Of a stretch of DNA of 64,000 bases, positions 22,969 through 32,318 are shown piece after piece. Position 1 is the stretch's first letter. Every line of letters begins with the position of its first letter. The stretch is from Planctomycetaceae bacterium. GTDB lineage: Bacteria > Planctomycetota > Phycisphaerae > SM23-33. The DNA is taken from NCBI GenBank assembly GCA_039680605.1, contig JBDKTA010000067.1, positions 1 through 64,000 of the forward strand. Direction: 5' to 3'. Made by a program: the position numbers and the translations under genes. The notes beneath the pieces were generated by a model, which ran no database searches, was not told where the DNA came from, and was given only the letters and a program-made list of their open reading frames with translations.

Positions 22969-25215
22969 ATGTCGAAGCAGATGTTGATCAACACCGTCGA
23001 AGGCCAGGAATGCCGCATCGCCATTGTCAGCGATGGGCGACTGGAGGAACTTTACGTCGAGCGGGCCTCAAACGTCTCGCACGTGGGCAATGTGTACAAG
23101 GGGCGCGTGATGAACGTCGAGCCGTCGATCCAGGCGGCGTTCGTCGATTTCGGACTGGCCAAGAACGGATTCCTGCACATCTCGGACCTGCACCCGCAGT
23201 ATTTCCCCGAAGGGCAGTCGGCCGACACCGAGGCCGTCGGGCGCAAGCGGGCCCACCGCCACCGCCCGCCGATCCAGGAATGCCTGCGCCGCGGGCAGGA
23301 AGTGGTCGTGCAACTCACCAAGGAAGGCATCGGCACCAAGGGCCCGACGCTGACGACGTACCTGTCGATCCCCGGGCGGCTGCTGGTGATGATGCCCGGA
23401 ATGAGCCGCATGGGCGTCTCGCGCAAGATCGAAGACGAGGAGATGCGCGCCAAGGCCCGCGCCGCCCTGGCCGACCTGGAAATGCCCGAGGACATCGGCA
23501 TCATCGTCCGCACGGCAGGCATCGACCAGCCCAAGAAAGAACTCAAGCGCGACCTGGCGTTCCTGACGCGCCTGTGGAAGGCCATCGAAAAGCGTATCGC
23601 CACGGACAAGGCGCCCTGCTCGCTGTACGAGGAGTCGGACCTGGTCTCGCGGACGCTGCGAGACATCTACAATATCGACATCGACCGCATCATCTGCGAC
23701 AGCGAGACCGTCGCCGCCCAGGTCAAGACGTTCCTGGACATGGTCATGCCTCGCACCAAGCACGTCATCGAGGTCTACCGCGGCAGCGGCGGGCTCTTTC
23801 ATGACACCGGCCTGGACGACGAGATCGAAAAGATCCACGCCCGCCGCGTCGAGATGGCCATCGGCGGATCGCTCGTGATAGACCAGGCCGAGGCGCTGGT
23901 GGCTATCGACGTCAACTCCGGACGGTTCCGCAAGACCTCCGACCCCGAGTCGACGGCGTTCAAGATCAACATCGAGGCCGCCGCCGAAGCCGCCCGCCAG
24001 ATCCGCCTGCGGGACCTCGGCGGCGTGATCGTGATCGACTTCATCGACATGCGGGCCGAGAAGAACAAGCGCGCCGTCGAGAAGGTCCTCAAGGACGGGC
24101 TCAAGACCGACCGCGCCAAGAGCAAAATCCTGCGCATCAGCGCCTTCGGGATCGTCGAGATGACCCGCCAGCGCGTCCGGCACTCGCTGACGCACAATAT
24201 CTATCGAACCTGCCCGCTCTGCAATGGCGACGGGCTTATCAAGAGCAACGAATCGCTGGCCCTGGAGGTGCTGCGACACCTCCAGCGTGCCTGCGCCAAC
24301 TCCGAAGTCTTCCAACTCACCGTCGCCGTCTCGCCGTCAGTCGCCGAGCACCTCGCCAACGCCTGCCGGCGCCAGCTCTATGCCCTCGAGACCCGCTTCG
24401 ACAAGAAGATTACCATTGTGGCCAAGCCCGACATGGCCGGAAGCCAGGTCGCCATCACCGCCGCCAACGGACGCGGCAGCGAGGTCGCCTGGGATATCCG
24501 CCCCAGCGGCGGATGGAAGACCCTCCATACCGAAGCCCTGGCCGGAGCGGCCGCCGCCGGTGAACTCGAACCTTACGAGGAAGAACCCGAGGAAGAAGAA
24601 ACGACGCCGGCAATGGAAATCTCCAGCGTCGAAGAGATCGGTCCCGGCGCCAGTGAGTTTCCGGAAGAACCCGCGCCGCCCGAGCCCGCAGAAGGCGAGC
24701 CCGCCGCCCAGCCCGCAGCCGCCAAGAAGTCCCGCCGCGGCCGACGTGGCCGGCGACACAAGGGCCCCCGCGCGGACCAGGCACAGGCGCCCGAACAGAC
24801 GAAAGAGCAAGCTCCCGCCGAGCCCCCCGCCGCTGCTGAGGAACACGTCCCCGTCGCGGCAGAAACCGAGCAGACGCCGGATGGCGCCGCTACCGCGACG
24901 CACAAGAAGTCCCGCCATCGCCGACGACGTCGCTCAAAGAGCGCCCCTGCGGCAGGGGTCCCCGAAGCCCCGGACAGCGCCGCCCCGGAACAATCCGCCG
25001 CCACCGCGAAAGCGGAAAAGCCCCCCGCGCGCGAAGAAGCGCCCGAGGACCCCAAGCAGCAGGAATACAACGCCAAGCTGGCCGCCGCACTGCTCGCCGA
25101 GCGGAAACCACTCTCGCAGGAAGACCAGGACGCCAAAGCCCGCTTCAGTCCGGCCGAGCTGCTCGCCGGCGAGCACCACAAAGGCCAGACTCCCAAAGCA
25201 GACACAGAAGATTGA
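22969..25215 (+). CDS. Ribonuclease E/G with long disordered C-terminal tail
   Basis: 748 aa from ATG 22969 behind GGAGA. Catalytic half: S1 domain at the N-terminus (GNVYKGRVMNVEPSIQAAFVDFG), metal-binding Asp314 in AIDVNSGRF and Asp357 in VIVIDFIDM (spacing 43, as D303/D346 in E. coli RNase E), and the zinc-link CPLC at 415-418. From about residue 525 the protein is low-complexity, with acidic Glu/Pro blocks alternating with basic clusters (RRGRRGRRHKGP, RHRRRRRSK). This resembles the RNA-binding, degradosome-scaffold half of RNase E. It is an endonuclease for mRNA turnover and rRNA/tRNA maturation. Likely cotranscribed with TIGR03936. Confidence 0.93.
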   Translation: MSKQMLINTVEGQECRIAIVSDGRLEELYVERASNVSHVGNVYKGRVMNVEPSIQAAFVDFGLAKNGFLHISDLHPQYFPEGQSADTEAVGRKRAHRHRPPIQECLRRGQEVVVQLTKEGIGTKGPTLTTYLSIPGRLLVMMPGMSRMGVSRKIEDEEMRAKARAALADLEMPEDIGIIVRTAGIDQPKKELKRDLAFLTRLWKAIEKRIATDKAPCSLYEESDLVSRTLRDIYNIDIDRIICDSETVAAQVKTFLDMVMPRTKHVIEVYRGSGGLFHDTGLDDEIEKIHARRVEMAIGGSLVIDQAEALVAIDVNSGRFRKTSDPESTAFKINIEAAAEAARQIRLRDLGGVIVIDFIDMRAEKNKRAVEKVLKDGLKTDRAKSKILRISAFGIVEMTRQRVRHSLTHNIYRTCPLCNGDGLIKSNESLALEVLRHLQRACANSEVFQLTVAVSPSVAEHLANACRRQLYALETRFDKKITIVAKPDMAGSQVAITAANGRGSEVAWDIRPSGGWKTLHTEALAGAAAAGELEPYEEEPEEEETTPAMEISSVEEIGPGASEFPEEPAPPEPAEGEPAAQPAAAKKSRRGRRGRRHKGPRADQAQAPEQTKEQAPAEPPAAAEEHVPVAAETEQTPDGAATATHKKSRHRRRRRSKSAPAAGVPEAPDSAAPEQSAATAKAEKPPAREEAPEDPKQQEYNAKLAAALLAERKPLSQEDQDAKARFSPAELLAGEHHKGQTPKADTED

Positions 25216-25356
25216 CGATCCGTCACGCCCAGCGCGCGCCTAGGTGCCGTGGCGCGCAGGGCCCAAGGCCCGGAGAGCCACGATCTCCGATCTACCCGCG
25301 CGTGGCTGTCGGGCCCAAGCCCTCCCGCCACCGCACCCAATAAAAGGATGAGAACC

Positions 25357-27045
25357 ATGCCAAGATGCATTCTGTTGCTCGCCGCGTTATTCACTCTGTC
25401 GTCCGCCATGACGGCTGTGCAGGCCCAACACGGGCCAACCGCAGACCAGCTTGAGGCCCGCTGCGCCGAGGGTAGCTTCGGTGGGGCCAAGACTGAAACG
25501 CTCCCCGCCAAGTGGGAGTTCAGCTCCGACGGCGGCAAGACGTTCGGCCCCATGCCCGCCGCGTTCGGCGTCAATCCCAAACAAATCCTGACAGCCCGCG
25601 CGACGTTCCCCGTCAATGACCCTGCTGCCGTCGCCGCGCTGTGGGTGATCTTCGACGAACCCAAAGGCGGAAAGACCCCGGGCGCCTTCGCCACTTGCGG
25701 TCACGAAAACGTCGGCGACGGCGAATGCGGCGCCAGCCCGCTCTGGACGCACGTGGTCGTCACGCTCAACGGCAAGACCCCGCAAGGGCCGCTGCCTGGC
25801 ATGATGTACCACGCCCTGCCGGTGCAGACGACCGGCCTGCTGACCAAGGGCGACAACACGCTGACCATCAGCGGGCCGCTGTCGGCTTTGGGCGGGATCA
25901 CGCAGGTCGCACTCAAGCCGCTGCAGCTCATCGCCGCAGTGCCGGGCAAGGCCGTCATTCGCAGCGGGCCGATCCTCGGCCACTTCGGCGACGACTTCTT
26001 CAGCGTCACCTGCCGCACCGGCCTGCCCGCCGCCGTCACTGTCACGGCCACCCCTGTCGAGCCGGCCGGGGCGGCATCCAGCGCGACTTCGCCGGTGGAT
26101 TTGTACCACCGCCTGAAGGTGACCCTGCCCAAGGGCACGCGCAAGTTCACGTACACCGTCATCAGCAAGCTTGGCGACATGATCGACAGCAAGGGTCCCT
26201 TCACGGTCTCGCTGCCGGCGTCCGACGCCAAGACGCTGCGCGTGGTGACGTACGGCAATTCGCGCGGAAACTACTACTCCTGGACGAAGGCCTCGCTGTA
26301 CGCCGACGGCATGCTCAAGTGCAAACCCGACATCTTCGTACATCTCGGCCAAGTGATGGAGTTCGCCTCGTGGGACTTCCAGTGGGACGTGTTCTACCTG
26401 GACAAGTTCGCGCAGCTCATGGCGACGGTGCCGACATACCTGGCCCCCGATGGCGGCGACCACACCGGCCTGACGCTCAAGCTGTTCTCGACGCCGGCGG
26501 CCGACGAGCAGAATCTCACCTGGACGCAGGCGTTTGGCCCGGTGCGGCTGATCGGCATCGACGGGATCTGGGACTGGTCCGCCGCCTCGGCCAACGCCAA
26601 ATGGCTCGAGCGCGTACTGAAGGATTCGCGGGAGAAATACATCCTGGCGTTCAACCACTTTCCGGGCTACTCGACCGGCCAGCAGAGCCGCCCGCGCGGC
26701 GGGTCGATGTGGACGCCGCTGCAGCAGTGCCGCGACACCATCTGCCCGCTGCTGGGCAAGTACAAGGCCGCTGCGATCGTCTCGGCGTTCGACTACCACT
26801 ATGAGCGCGTCGAGCCGACGCCGGACAAGGGCGTTACCAGCATCATCGCCGGCGCCGGCGGGGCAAAGACATACCGCCAGAGCAACCGCGCCTCCGCCAA
26901 CAACCCCTTCGCCAAGACCAGCGTCTTTCGCGAGCACACGCCCTCGTTCGTCTGCTTCGAAATCAGCGACAAAGAGTGCGTGATGAAAGCCTACAACCTG
27001 GCCGGCAAGGTCATTGACGAGAAAACGTTCGCCCCGCGGCAATAG
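25357..27045 (+). CDS. Secreted metallophosphoesterase-like protein with degenerate active site
   Basis: 562 aa, signal peptide MPRCILLLAALFTLSSAMTAVQA; AAGGA lies 8 bases before ATG 25357 (ATG 25348 is an alternative). Residues 25-300 are beta-rich. The C-terminal 250 follow the purple-acid-phosphatase path, but ligand positions differ: PDIFVHLGQVMEF where GD is expected, PDGGDHTG instead of GNHE, FNHFPGYS for HHxP, and AFDYHYER instead of GHxHxYER. Fold assignment is reasonable; catalysis is doubtful. Standing alone, no partner suggested. Confidence 0.65.
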   Translation: MPRCILLLAALFTLSSAMTAVQAQHGPTADQLEARCAEGSFGGAKTETLPAKWEFSSDGGKTFGPMPAAFGVNPKQILTARATFPVNDPAAVAALWVIFDEPKGGKTPGAFATCGHENVGDGECGASPLWTHVVVTLNGKTPQGPLPGMMYHALPVQTTGLLTKGDNTLTISGPLSALGGITQVALKPLQLIAAVPGKAVIRSGPILGHFGDDFFSVTCRTGLPAAVTVTATPVEPAGAASSATSPVDLYHRLKVTLPKGTRKFTYTVISKLGDMIDSKGPFTVSLPASDAKTLRVVTYGNSRGNYYSWTKASLYADGMLKCKPDIFVHLGQVMEFASWDFQWDVFYLDKFAQLMATVPTYLAPDGGDHTGLTLKLFSTPAADEQNLTWTQAFGPVRLIGIDGIWDWSAASANAKWLERVLKDSREKYILAFNHFPGYSTGQQSRPRGGSMWTPLQQCRDTICPLLGKYKAAAIVSAFDYHYERVEPTPDKGVTSIIAGAGGAKTYRQSNRASANNPFAKTSVFREHTPSFVCFEISDKECVMKAYNLAGKVIDEKTFAPRQ

Positions 27046-27167
27046 GTGCTTGACGTGAGCGATAGCCAGTCCGAGCAATCCGCAATGGGTCGCGGGCGAA
27101 GCAGCGCGCTGCAATCTCCGCTGTGAACTGTCCGAGCTAGAATGATTTGATACAGGAGGGAAGACCC

Positions 27168-28175
27168 ATGAGTACCATAGAGACAGCTACCGAACAGGCC
27201 CTGGAGCAGGGTTTGATGATTACGCGAACGTACAACGCTCCGGCCGGGCTGGTGTTCGACGCCTGGACGCAGCCGCAGCGCGCGATGCGATGGTGGGGGC
27301 CTCGCGGATTCACCACGCCCATCTGCCAGATCGACCTGCGCCCCGGCGGGCGTTATCTCAACTGCATGCTCTCGCCGGAAGGCGTGGAGTATTGGTCGCA
27401 AGGCGCGTTTGAAGAGATCGTCCCCAACGAGCGGCTCGTCTACACTGACAGCTTCGCCGACGAAGAAGGCAACGCCGTTTCGCCTGAGGCTTACGACATG
27501 CCCGGCTGGCCTGAACAGACTCGTGTGGCGGTCACGTTTGCCCAGCAAGGCAATACGACCACACTGACGTTGCGGCACGGTCCAATCGAACCTGGACCGC
27601 TGCGCGACATGTGCCTGAAGGGCTGGAACGAGTCCCTGGACAAGCTCGGCGAATACCTGGCCGAGGCGCAGGGGGACACGTCCGGTCAAGGGGCTGCCTC
27701 CGCCGCCGTCAGCAACGCGGGCGTCAAGGCTGTTCCCGAGGGGCATCATACTGTGACGGCGTATCTGGCTGTTCGCGACGGCGTGCGCGCCCTGGAGTTC
27801 TACAAAGTCGCCTTTGGGGCGACGGAAATCTATCGCTTGATGATGCCCGACGGACGGCTGGGGCACGCGGAGATTTGCATCGGCGACTCGGTGATCATGC
27901 TCAGCGACGAGTTCCCCGAGTACGGCGGCAAATCGCCTCAGACATTGGGCGGTTCGCCGGTGAGCTTGCACCTTTACGTCGAGGACGTCGACGCGTTGTT
28001 CAGCCAAGCGCTAGCTGCCGGCGCCAAGGAACACAAGGCGGTCATGGACCAGTTCTATGGTGACCGCAGCGGCCAGTTGGAAGATCCCTTCGGACATCTG
28101 TGGTGGATTGCCACCCACAAAGAAGACGTGGGCCCGGAGGAGTTGGAGCGTCGCGTCAAGGCGATGTCCGCATAG
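27168..28175 (+). CDS. Fusion of AHSA1 (SRPBCC) and VOC (glyoxalase-like, PhnB-type) domains
   Basis: 335 aa from ATG 27168 with AGGAGG 7 bases upstream. Residues 15-170 are an AHSA1/SRPBCC domain (YNAPAGLVFDAWTQPQRAMRWWGPRGF, DLRPGGRY, LTLRHGPI...GWNESLDKLGEYL). Residues 190-330 are a VOC domain of the PhnB type (VTAYLAVRDGVRALEFYKVAFGATEIYRL, VEDVDALFSQALAAGAK, DPFGHLWWIATHKEDV). Such domains occur separately as stress or sigma-ECF associated proteins; the fusion suggests a single small-molecule-binding product. Function unknown. Confidence 0.85.
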   Translation: MSTIETATEQALEQGLMITRTYNAPAGLVFDAWTQPQRAMRWWGPRGFTTPICQIDLRPGGRYLNCMLSPEGVEYWSQGAFEEIVPNERLVYTDSFADEEGNAVSPEAYDMPGWPEQTRVAVTFAQQGNTTTLTLRHGPIEPGPLRDMCLKGWNESLDKLGEYLAEAQGDTSGQGAASAAVSNAGVKAVPEGHHTVTAYLAVRDGVRALEFYKVAFGATEIYRLMMPDGRLGHAEICIGDSVIMLSDEFPEYGGKSPQTLGGSPVSLHLYVEDVDALFSQALAAGAKEHKAVMDQFYGDRSGQLEDPFGHLWWIATHKEDVGPEELERRVKAMSA

Positions 28176-28182
28176 GCAGCCG

Positions 28183-29085
28183 CTAATGAGCCGGCTGCTC
28201 AGACGGCGGAGGCTCCAATTTCACGGCGTGCTTCCTCGGGACAATGCCACGCCCGGCTTGGCGGGCGTAGATATGGGTCACTTGCGCGCCAAAATAGAAG
28301 ATCATCATCGTGTAGTAGATCCACAGCAGCATAATCGCCAGCGATCCGGCGGCGCCATAGGCGGTTGTGGTCGAGGCGCGGCTGAGATACATCGCGATGC
28401 CGAAGTTACCCACCAGGATTAACACGCCGGTGATAAAAGCCCCCAGCGACGCGTCGCGCCAGGTCACCCTCGCATCGGGAAGCACCTTGAATGTCAGCGC
28501 TACCAGCAGCGTCAGCAGCGCCAACTGCACCGCGTAGCCCGCGACCTTCCAGAGAACCGCCGCCACCGGCGACGTCGAAGCCGGCAGCAGCGACCGCAGC
28601 GCCTGGAGCAACGATGTTGACGCCATCGAAGCCACCACCAGCCCCCCCAGGACCAGGATCATCAGGAAGCTTGCCAAACGCTGGAGGATGAAGCTCAGCA
28701 GCGCCTTGCGCGGCTTGGCCTGAACCTCCCAGATCACATCCATTGCCTCCTGCATGACGCGAAAGACGGCACTGGCGCCGACCAGCAGCAGCGCCGCGCC
28801 CAAGGCCACCGCTAACGGACCGCTGCTATCCTGCTGGGAGTTCTGCAGAACGTCCTGGACAAGCTTTGCCGCCTCGGGACCGATGTGCCGGCCCATCTGG
28901 CTGGTCAGTTCGCCCCGTGCCGCCGCCGGACCGAAGAAGATGGCGGCGGCGGCAACGGCCGCCACCAGCAGCGGCGCCAGCGAGAGCATGGCGTAGAAAG
29001 CGGTAGCGGCCGCCAGACGCGGCGCCGAAACGCTGATGAACCCGCTGACGCTTTCCTTAATGAGCGGCCAGATTTTCACTCGCAT
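28183..29085 (-). CDS. YihY/BrkB-family inner membrane protein
   Basis: 300 aa from ATG 29085. Six or so transmembrane helices, with family landmarks: AATAFYAMLSLAPLLVAAVA near the N-terminus, VMQEAMDVIWEVQAKPR, and LPDARVTWRDASLGAFITGVLI, GAAGSLAIMLLWIYYTMMIFYFGAQVTHIYA near the C-terminus. Once annotated as RNase BN, the family is now regarded as a membrane transporter or permease-like group of unknown substrate. Convergent with the AHSA1-VOC gene and divergent from parA. Confidence 0.9.
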   Translation of the reverse strand: MRVKIWPLIKESVSGFISVSAPRLAAATAFYAMLSLAPLLVAAVAAAAIFFGPAAARGELTSQMGRHIGPEAAKLVQDVLQNSQQDSSGPLAVALGAALLLVGASAVFRVMQEAMDVIWEVQAKPRKALLSFILQRLASFLMILVLGGLVVASMASTSLLQALRSLLPASTSPVAAVLWKVAGYAVQLALLTLLVALTFKVLPDARVTWRDASLGAFITGVLILVGNFGIAMYLSRASTTTAYGAAGSLAIMLLWIYYTMMIFYFGAQVTHIYARQAGRGIVPRKHAVKLEPPPSEQPAH

Positions 29086-29246
29086 GGGAGGTCCTCGCGG
29101 CCCGGCACTGGAATTGTAGAGCCCCGGCGCCGGCGGTTTAACGCTGCTGCGCGCCGCCGGGGAGAGAATACAGCCGCCCCGTCGCCGCGGCAAGCCTCTC
29201 GCCCTGCGGGCCCGGCGCCGGCATCCTGTTTTCGCACATGCGTCTA

Positions 29247-29274
29247 TTGTCTGAGACGGCAGCGGCTCTATAAT
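29247..29274 (+). promoter_or_regulatory. Promoter of parA giving a leaderless transcript
   Basis: TTGTCT (29247-29252), 16-base spacer, perfect TATAAT (29269-29274). The expected transcription start, 6-8 bases later, coincides with GTG 29282, the natural ParA start. Confidence 0.65.
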
Positions 29275-29281
29275 GCATCGC

Positions 29282-30151
29282 GTGAAAGTTATCGCCATGA
29301 TCAACCAGAAGGGCGGCGTGGGAAAGACCACCTCCGTAGTCAATCTCGGAGCTGCCTTGGCCACCGCGGCACGCGACGTCCTGCTGATCGACATGGACCC
29401 CCAGTCCCACATGACCCTGCACCTGTCCTCCGAACCGCCGGAAGGGTCTTCTGTCTATGACCTGCTGACGCAGCAGGCCTCAATCGACGCCGTAACCGTC
29501 AAGGCCGCCGATCATCTCTGGATGGCCCCGGCCGTCATCGATCTGGCCGCGGCTGAAATGGAACTGACCGGAGTTCCGGGGCGCGAGCAGATTCTGCGAA
29601 AGGCGCTGGCGGCCGCGGACGAGCGGCGGTGGGACTTCGTGCTGATCGACTGCCCGCCGAGCCTGGGGCTGCTGACGCTCAACGCCCTGGCGGCGGCCGA
29701 CGAGGTCATCATCCCGCTGCAGCCTCACTTTCTGGCTTTGCAGGGGCTGGGCAAGCTGCTCGAGACCATTTCGCTGGTCCAGCACCGGATCAACCCCAGG
29801 TTGCGCGTCGGCGGCGTCATCCTCTGCATGTACGAGCACAACACGCGGCTGGCCGGCGAGGTCGTGGCCGACCTCGAGGCGTTCTTCGCAGCCGCCAAGG
29901 GCACCAACAGCCCCTGGTCGCGCGCCCGCATCTTCAAGAGCATCATCCGCCGCAATATCAAGCTGGCCGAAAGCCCCTCCTTCGGCCAGACGATCTTCCA
30001 GTACGAGCCCGCCTCGCACGGGGCGGCCGACTACGCCTCCCTGGCCTGCGAGTTCATCGAGTGGGACAAGCTCCGCCGCCAGGAAGATGATGCCCCGCCC
30101 CCCGACGCCACCGCCGCGGCGCCGGCAAACGTGGCCGCCGATTTGACATGA
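29282..30151 (+). CDS. ParA/MinD-family ATPase
   Basis: 289 aa from GTG 29282, giving VKVIAMINQKGGVGKTT, the standard ParA opening. ATG 29273 overlaps the -10 box and is unlikely. Deviant Walker A KGGVGKTT, Walker A' LIDMDPQSHMT and Walker B FVLIDCPPSLGLLTLNAL are intact. The tail is Pro/Ala-rich. No ParB gene or parS-like repeat is adjacent; the next gene (4-base overlap) encodes a VanZ-like membrane protein. It may position a cellular structure rather than segregate the chromosome. Confidence 0.9.
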   Translation: MKVIAMINQKGGVGKTTSVVNLGAALATAARDVLLIDMDPQSHMTLHLSSEPPEGSSVYDLLTQQASIDAVTVKAADHLWMAPAVIDLAAAEMELTGVPGREQILRKALAAADERRWDFVLIDCPPSLGLLTLNALAAADEVIIPLQPHFLALQGLGKLLETISLVQHRINPRLRVGGVILCMYEHNTRLAGEVVADLEAFFAAAKGTNSPWSRARIFKSIIRRNIKLAESPSFGQTIFQYEPASHGAADYASLACEFIEWDKLRRQEDDAPPPDATAAAPANVAADLT

Positions 30152-30546
30152 CGCGCCGCCTCTGGCAAAAACTCCTGTTGGTCTTCTGCGCCGGTGGATG
30201 GGCCGCTGCGTTCATCGTCACACACCTGCCTGCCCAGGACATTCCAAGTCTGCAGGCCGGCGACAAGGTGCTGCATGTTACCGGGTACTTCCTTATCGCC
30301 TGCGCCTTTGGAGCGGTTCTCATCGCCCACGGCGTGCGCCCCCTGCGGCGAGCGATCATCATGATCGTCACCATGGGTGCATACGGCATTTTTGACGAAC
30401 TGACGCAGCCTCTGTTTGGCCGTAGCGCCGACAGTATCGACTGGTTCGCCGACATGGGCGGGACGATCCTGGCGGTACTGGTGCTGCAGACGGTCACGAT
30501 GTTCTTCAGAAAGAAAATCTCGCAACCGTCCCGGATTATTTGTTAG
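30148..30546 (+). CDS. VanZ-like membrane protein
   Basis: 132 aa, start overlapping the parA stop by 4 bases (ATGA). About four transmembrane segments with the VanZ-family pattern: DKVLHVTGYFLIACAFGAV, then AYGIFDELTQPLFGRSADSIDWFADMGGTILAVL. The acidic FDELxQ...DxxDxxAD motif is typical of the family. Function is unknown outside of teicoplanin resistance. Co-expressed with ParA. Confidence 0.88.
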   Translation: MTRRLWQKLLLVFCAGGWAAAFIVTHLPAQDIPSLQAGDKVLHVTGYFLIACAFGAVLIAHGVRPLRRAIIMIVTMGAYGIFDELTQPLFGRSADSIDWFADMGGTILAVLVLQTVTMFFRKKISQPSRIIC

Positions 30547-30632
30547 CGGTCAAGCCCGCCACGGCGGATCTTCGACTTGCCCGATGCGGTTGTTTCCCCG
30601 ACCGTACGCGCGGGGCAAGCCCCGCCGCTAAC
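30542..30632. repeat. TTAGCGG...CCGCTAAC inverted repeat (family C), copy 2
   Basis: GTTAGCGGTCAAGCCCGCC at the left, GGGGCAAGCCCCGCCGCTAAC at the right. It fills the gap between the convergent VanZ and trpE genes together with ATTCCAGTATTCCAATATTCC at 30643-30663. Confidence 0.8.
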
Positions 30633-30676
30633 AAAACCCATCATTCCAGTATTCCAATATTCCATTCCTTCCCGTG

Positions 30677-32182
30677 CTATTCCCCGAACCCCGCCTCGGC
30701 GATCTCGATGGCGCGCAACAGGGCTTTAGCCTTGTTGATCGTCTCCTGGTACTCGGTTTCGGGCACCGAGTCAGCGACGATTCCGCCGCCGGCCTGCAGG
30801 TAGACCTTGCCGTTGCACGCCACCATCGTGCGCAGGGCAATGCAGGTATCCATGTTGCCGCTGAAGTCGACATAGCCGACGGCCCCGGCGTACGGTCCGC
30901 GTCGCGTGGGCTCGAACTCGTCGATGATCTCCATCGCGCGGATCTTGGGCGCGCCCGAAACGGTGCCAACCGGCAGGGCCGCCCGCAGGGCGTCGAAGGC
31001 GGTCTTGCCCGGCGCGAGGCGGCCTTTCACGTCCGAGACGATGTGCATGACGTGGCTGTAGCGCTCGACGGACATCAGGTCGGCCAGCTCAATGCTGTTG
31101 GGCACGGCAACCCGGCCGACGTCGTTGCGGGCCAGGTCCACCAGCATGATGTGTTCGGCGCGTTCCTTGGGGTCGGCCAGCAGTTCGGCCTCGAGGGCCT
31201 TGTCTTCCTCTTCGGTGGACCCGCGCGGGCGCGTTCCGGCCAGCGGACGATTGGTCACCACGCCGTCCTCGACGCGGCAGAGAATCTCCGGGCTGCTGCC
31301 GACCAGCGTCAACTCGGGCATCTTCAGCAGGAACATGAACGGCGAGGGGTTCACCACGCGCAGGGCCCGGTAGATGCTGAACGGGTCAGCCGAGGTCTCG
31401 ACGGTCAACCGCTGCGAGGGCACGACCTGGAAGATGTCGCCGGCGCGGATGTACTCCTTGCACGCGTTGACAACGCCCATGTACTCGCTCTTGGTGATGT
31501 TGCTCTTGAAAGGCTTCTGGGGCAGTCCTTCGAGCGAGAACTCCCCCACCGGCTGAGCCGGGCCCTCGCAGAGGCGCACGATCGTGCGCTCGATGGACTC
31601 GATCGCCAGGCTGTACGCTTCGCCGGGGTCGTCTTTGACGTAGGCGTTGGCGACGACCTTGATGGTCTTCGACACGTGGTCGAAAATCACCATCGTGCGG
31701 TACAGCCCGAACGCCAGGTCCGGCAGGTTGCGATCATCAGCGGGACCTTCACCGAGGTCTTCGTAATATCGCACCATGTCGTACCCGGCATAGCCGACAA
31801 CGCCGCCGCTGAACCGCGGCAGGCCCGCCAGGTGTACCGGCTGGTACGGCTGGAGCATTCTCGCCAGTTCGGCCAGCGGGTCGTCGCTGTCGATTTCTTC
31901 GTTGCCGTCGTCACTGCAGATGCGCACGCTGCGGCGGTGGGCAGTGAACGTCGCCTCGGGGTCGGCGGCCACAAACGAATACCGCGCCACGCGCTCGCCG
32001 CCGACGACGCTCTCGAGCAGGAAGGCGTGCCCCGCCGGGGCGAACCCGCTCGGGCAGGCCAAACGGTGATAGGCCATCACCGGCGTCAGGGCATCGGCCA
32101 GGAGTTGGCGGTAGACGGGGATCGTGTTGCCCTTGTCACAGAGGATGCGGAACTGTTCGAAATTGGGATAATAGTGCTTCAT
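30677..32182 (-). CDS. trpE: Anthranilate synthase component I
   Basis: 501 aa from ATG 32182 behind GAAGG; longer readings run into palindromic repeat. Feedback-site motif [16 protein letters not shown] near the N-terminus; chorismate-binding domain with [68 protein letters not shown] and [20 protein letters not shown]. It makes anthranilate from chorismate with a TrpG subunit, not encoded nearby. The tryptophan-sensing residues suggest feedback inhibition. No leader peptide was seen. Confidence 0.95.
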   Translation of the reverse strand: MKHYYPNFEQFRILCDKGNTIPVYRQLLADALTPVMAYHRLACPSGFAPAGHAFLLESVVGGERVARYSFVAADPEATFTAHRRSVRICSDDGNEEIDSDDPLAELARMLQPYQPVHLAGLPRFSGGVVGYAGYDMVRYYEDLGEGPADDRNLPDLAFGLYRTMVIFDHVSKTIKVVANAYVKDDPGEAYSLAIESIERTIVRLCEGPAQPVGEFSLEGLPQKPFKSNITKSEYMGVVNACKEYIRAGDIFQVVPSQRLTVETSADPFSIYRALRVVNPSPFMFLLKMPELTLVGSSPEILCRVEDGVVTNRPLAGTRPRGSTEEEDKALEAELLADPKERAEHIMLVDLARNDVGRVAVPNSIELADLMSVERYSHVMHIVSDVKGRLAPGKTAFDALRAALPVGTVSGAPKIRAMEIIDEFEPTRRGPYAGAVGYVDFSGNMDTCIALRTMVACNGKVYLQAGGGIVADSVPETEYQETINKAKALLRAIEIAEAGFGE

Positions 32183-32194
32183 CGCTGCACCTTC

Positions 32195-32318
32195 TTCGTG
32201 GCATGGGCGTCTCGCCCATGCGTGGCATGGCCGTCTCGGCCATGCATCTTCGCTGATCCGCCAAGAGCAGGGGCGAGACGCCCATGCCACTCACGGGCGG
32301 GACGCCCGTGCTACGGCT
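32195..32318. repeat. Cluster of GGGCGAGACGCCC-type palindromes between ROK and trpE genes
   Basis: GCATGGGCGTCTCGCCCATGC, GCATGGCCGTCTCGGCCATGC, GGGGCGAGACGCCC and CACGGGCGGGACGCCCGTG occur in succession. No gene in this stretch. Confidence 0.85.

Noticed and set aside
28183-29085. Ribonuclease BN
   Set aside because: The YihY family was once named so, but the protein is a multi-pass membrane protein without nuclease motifs.
29282-30546. Plasmid or chromosomal partition locus
   Set aside because: No ParB gene or parS-like repeats next to parA; the co-translated partner is a VanZ-like membrane protein.
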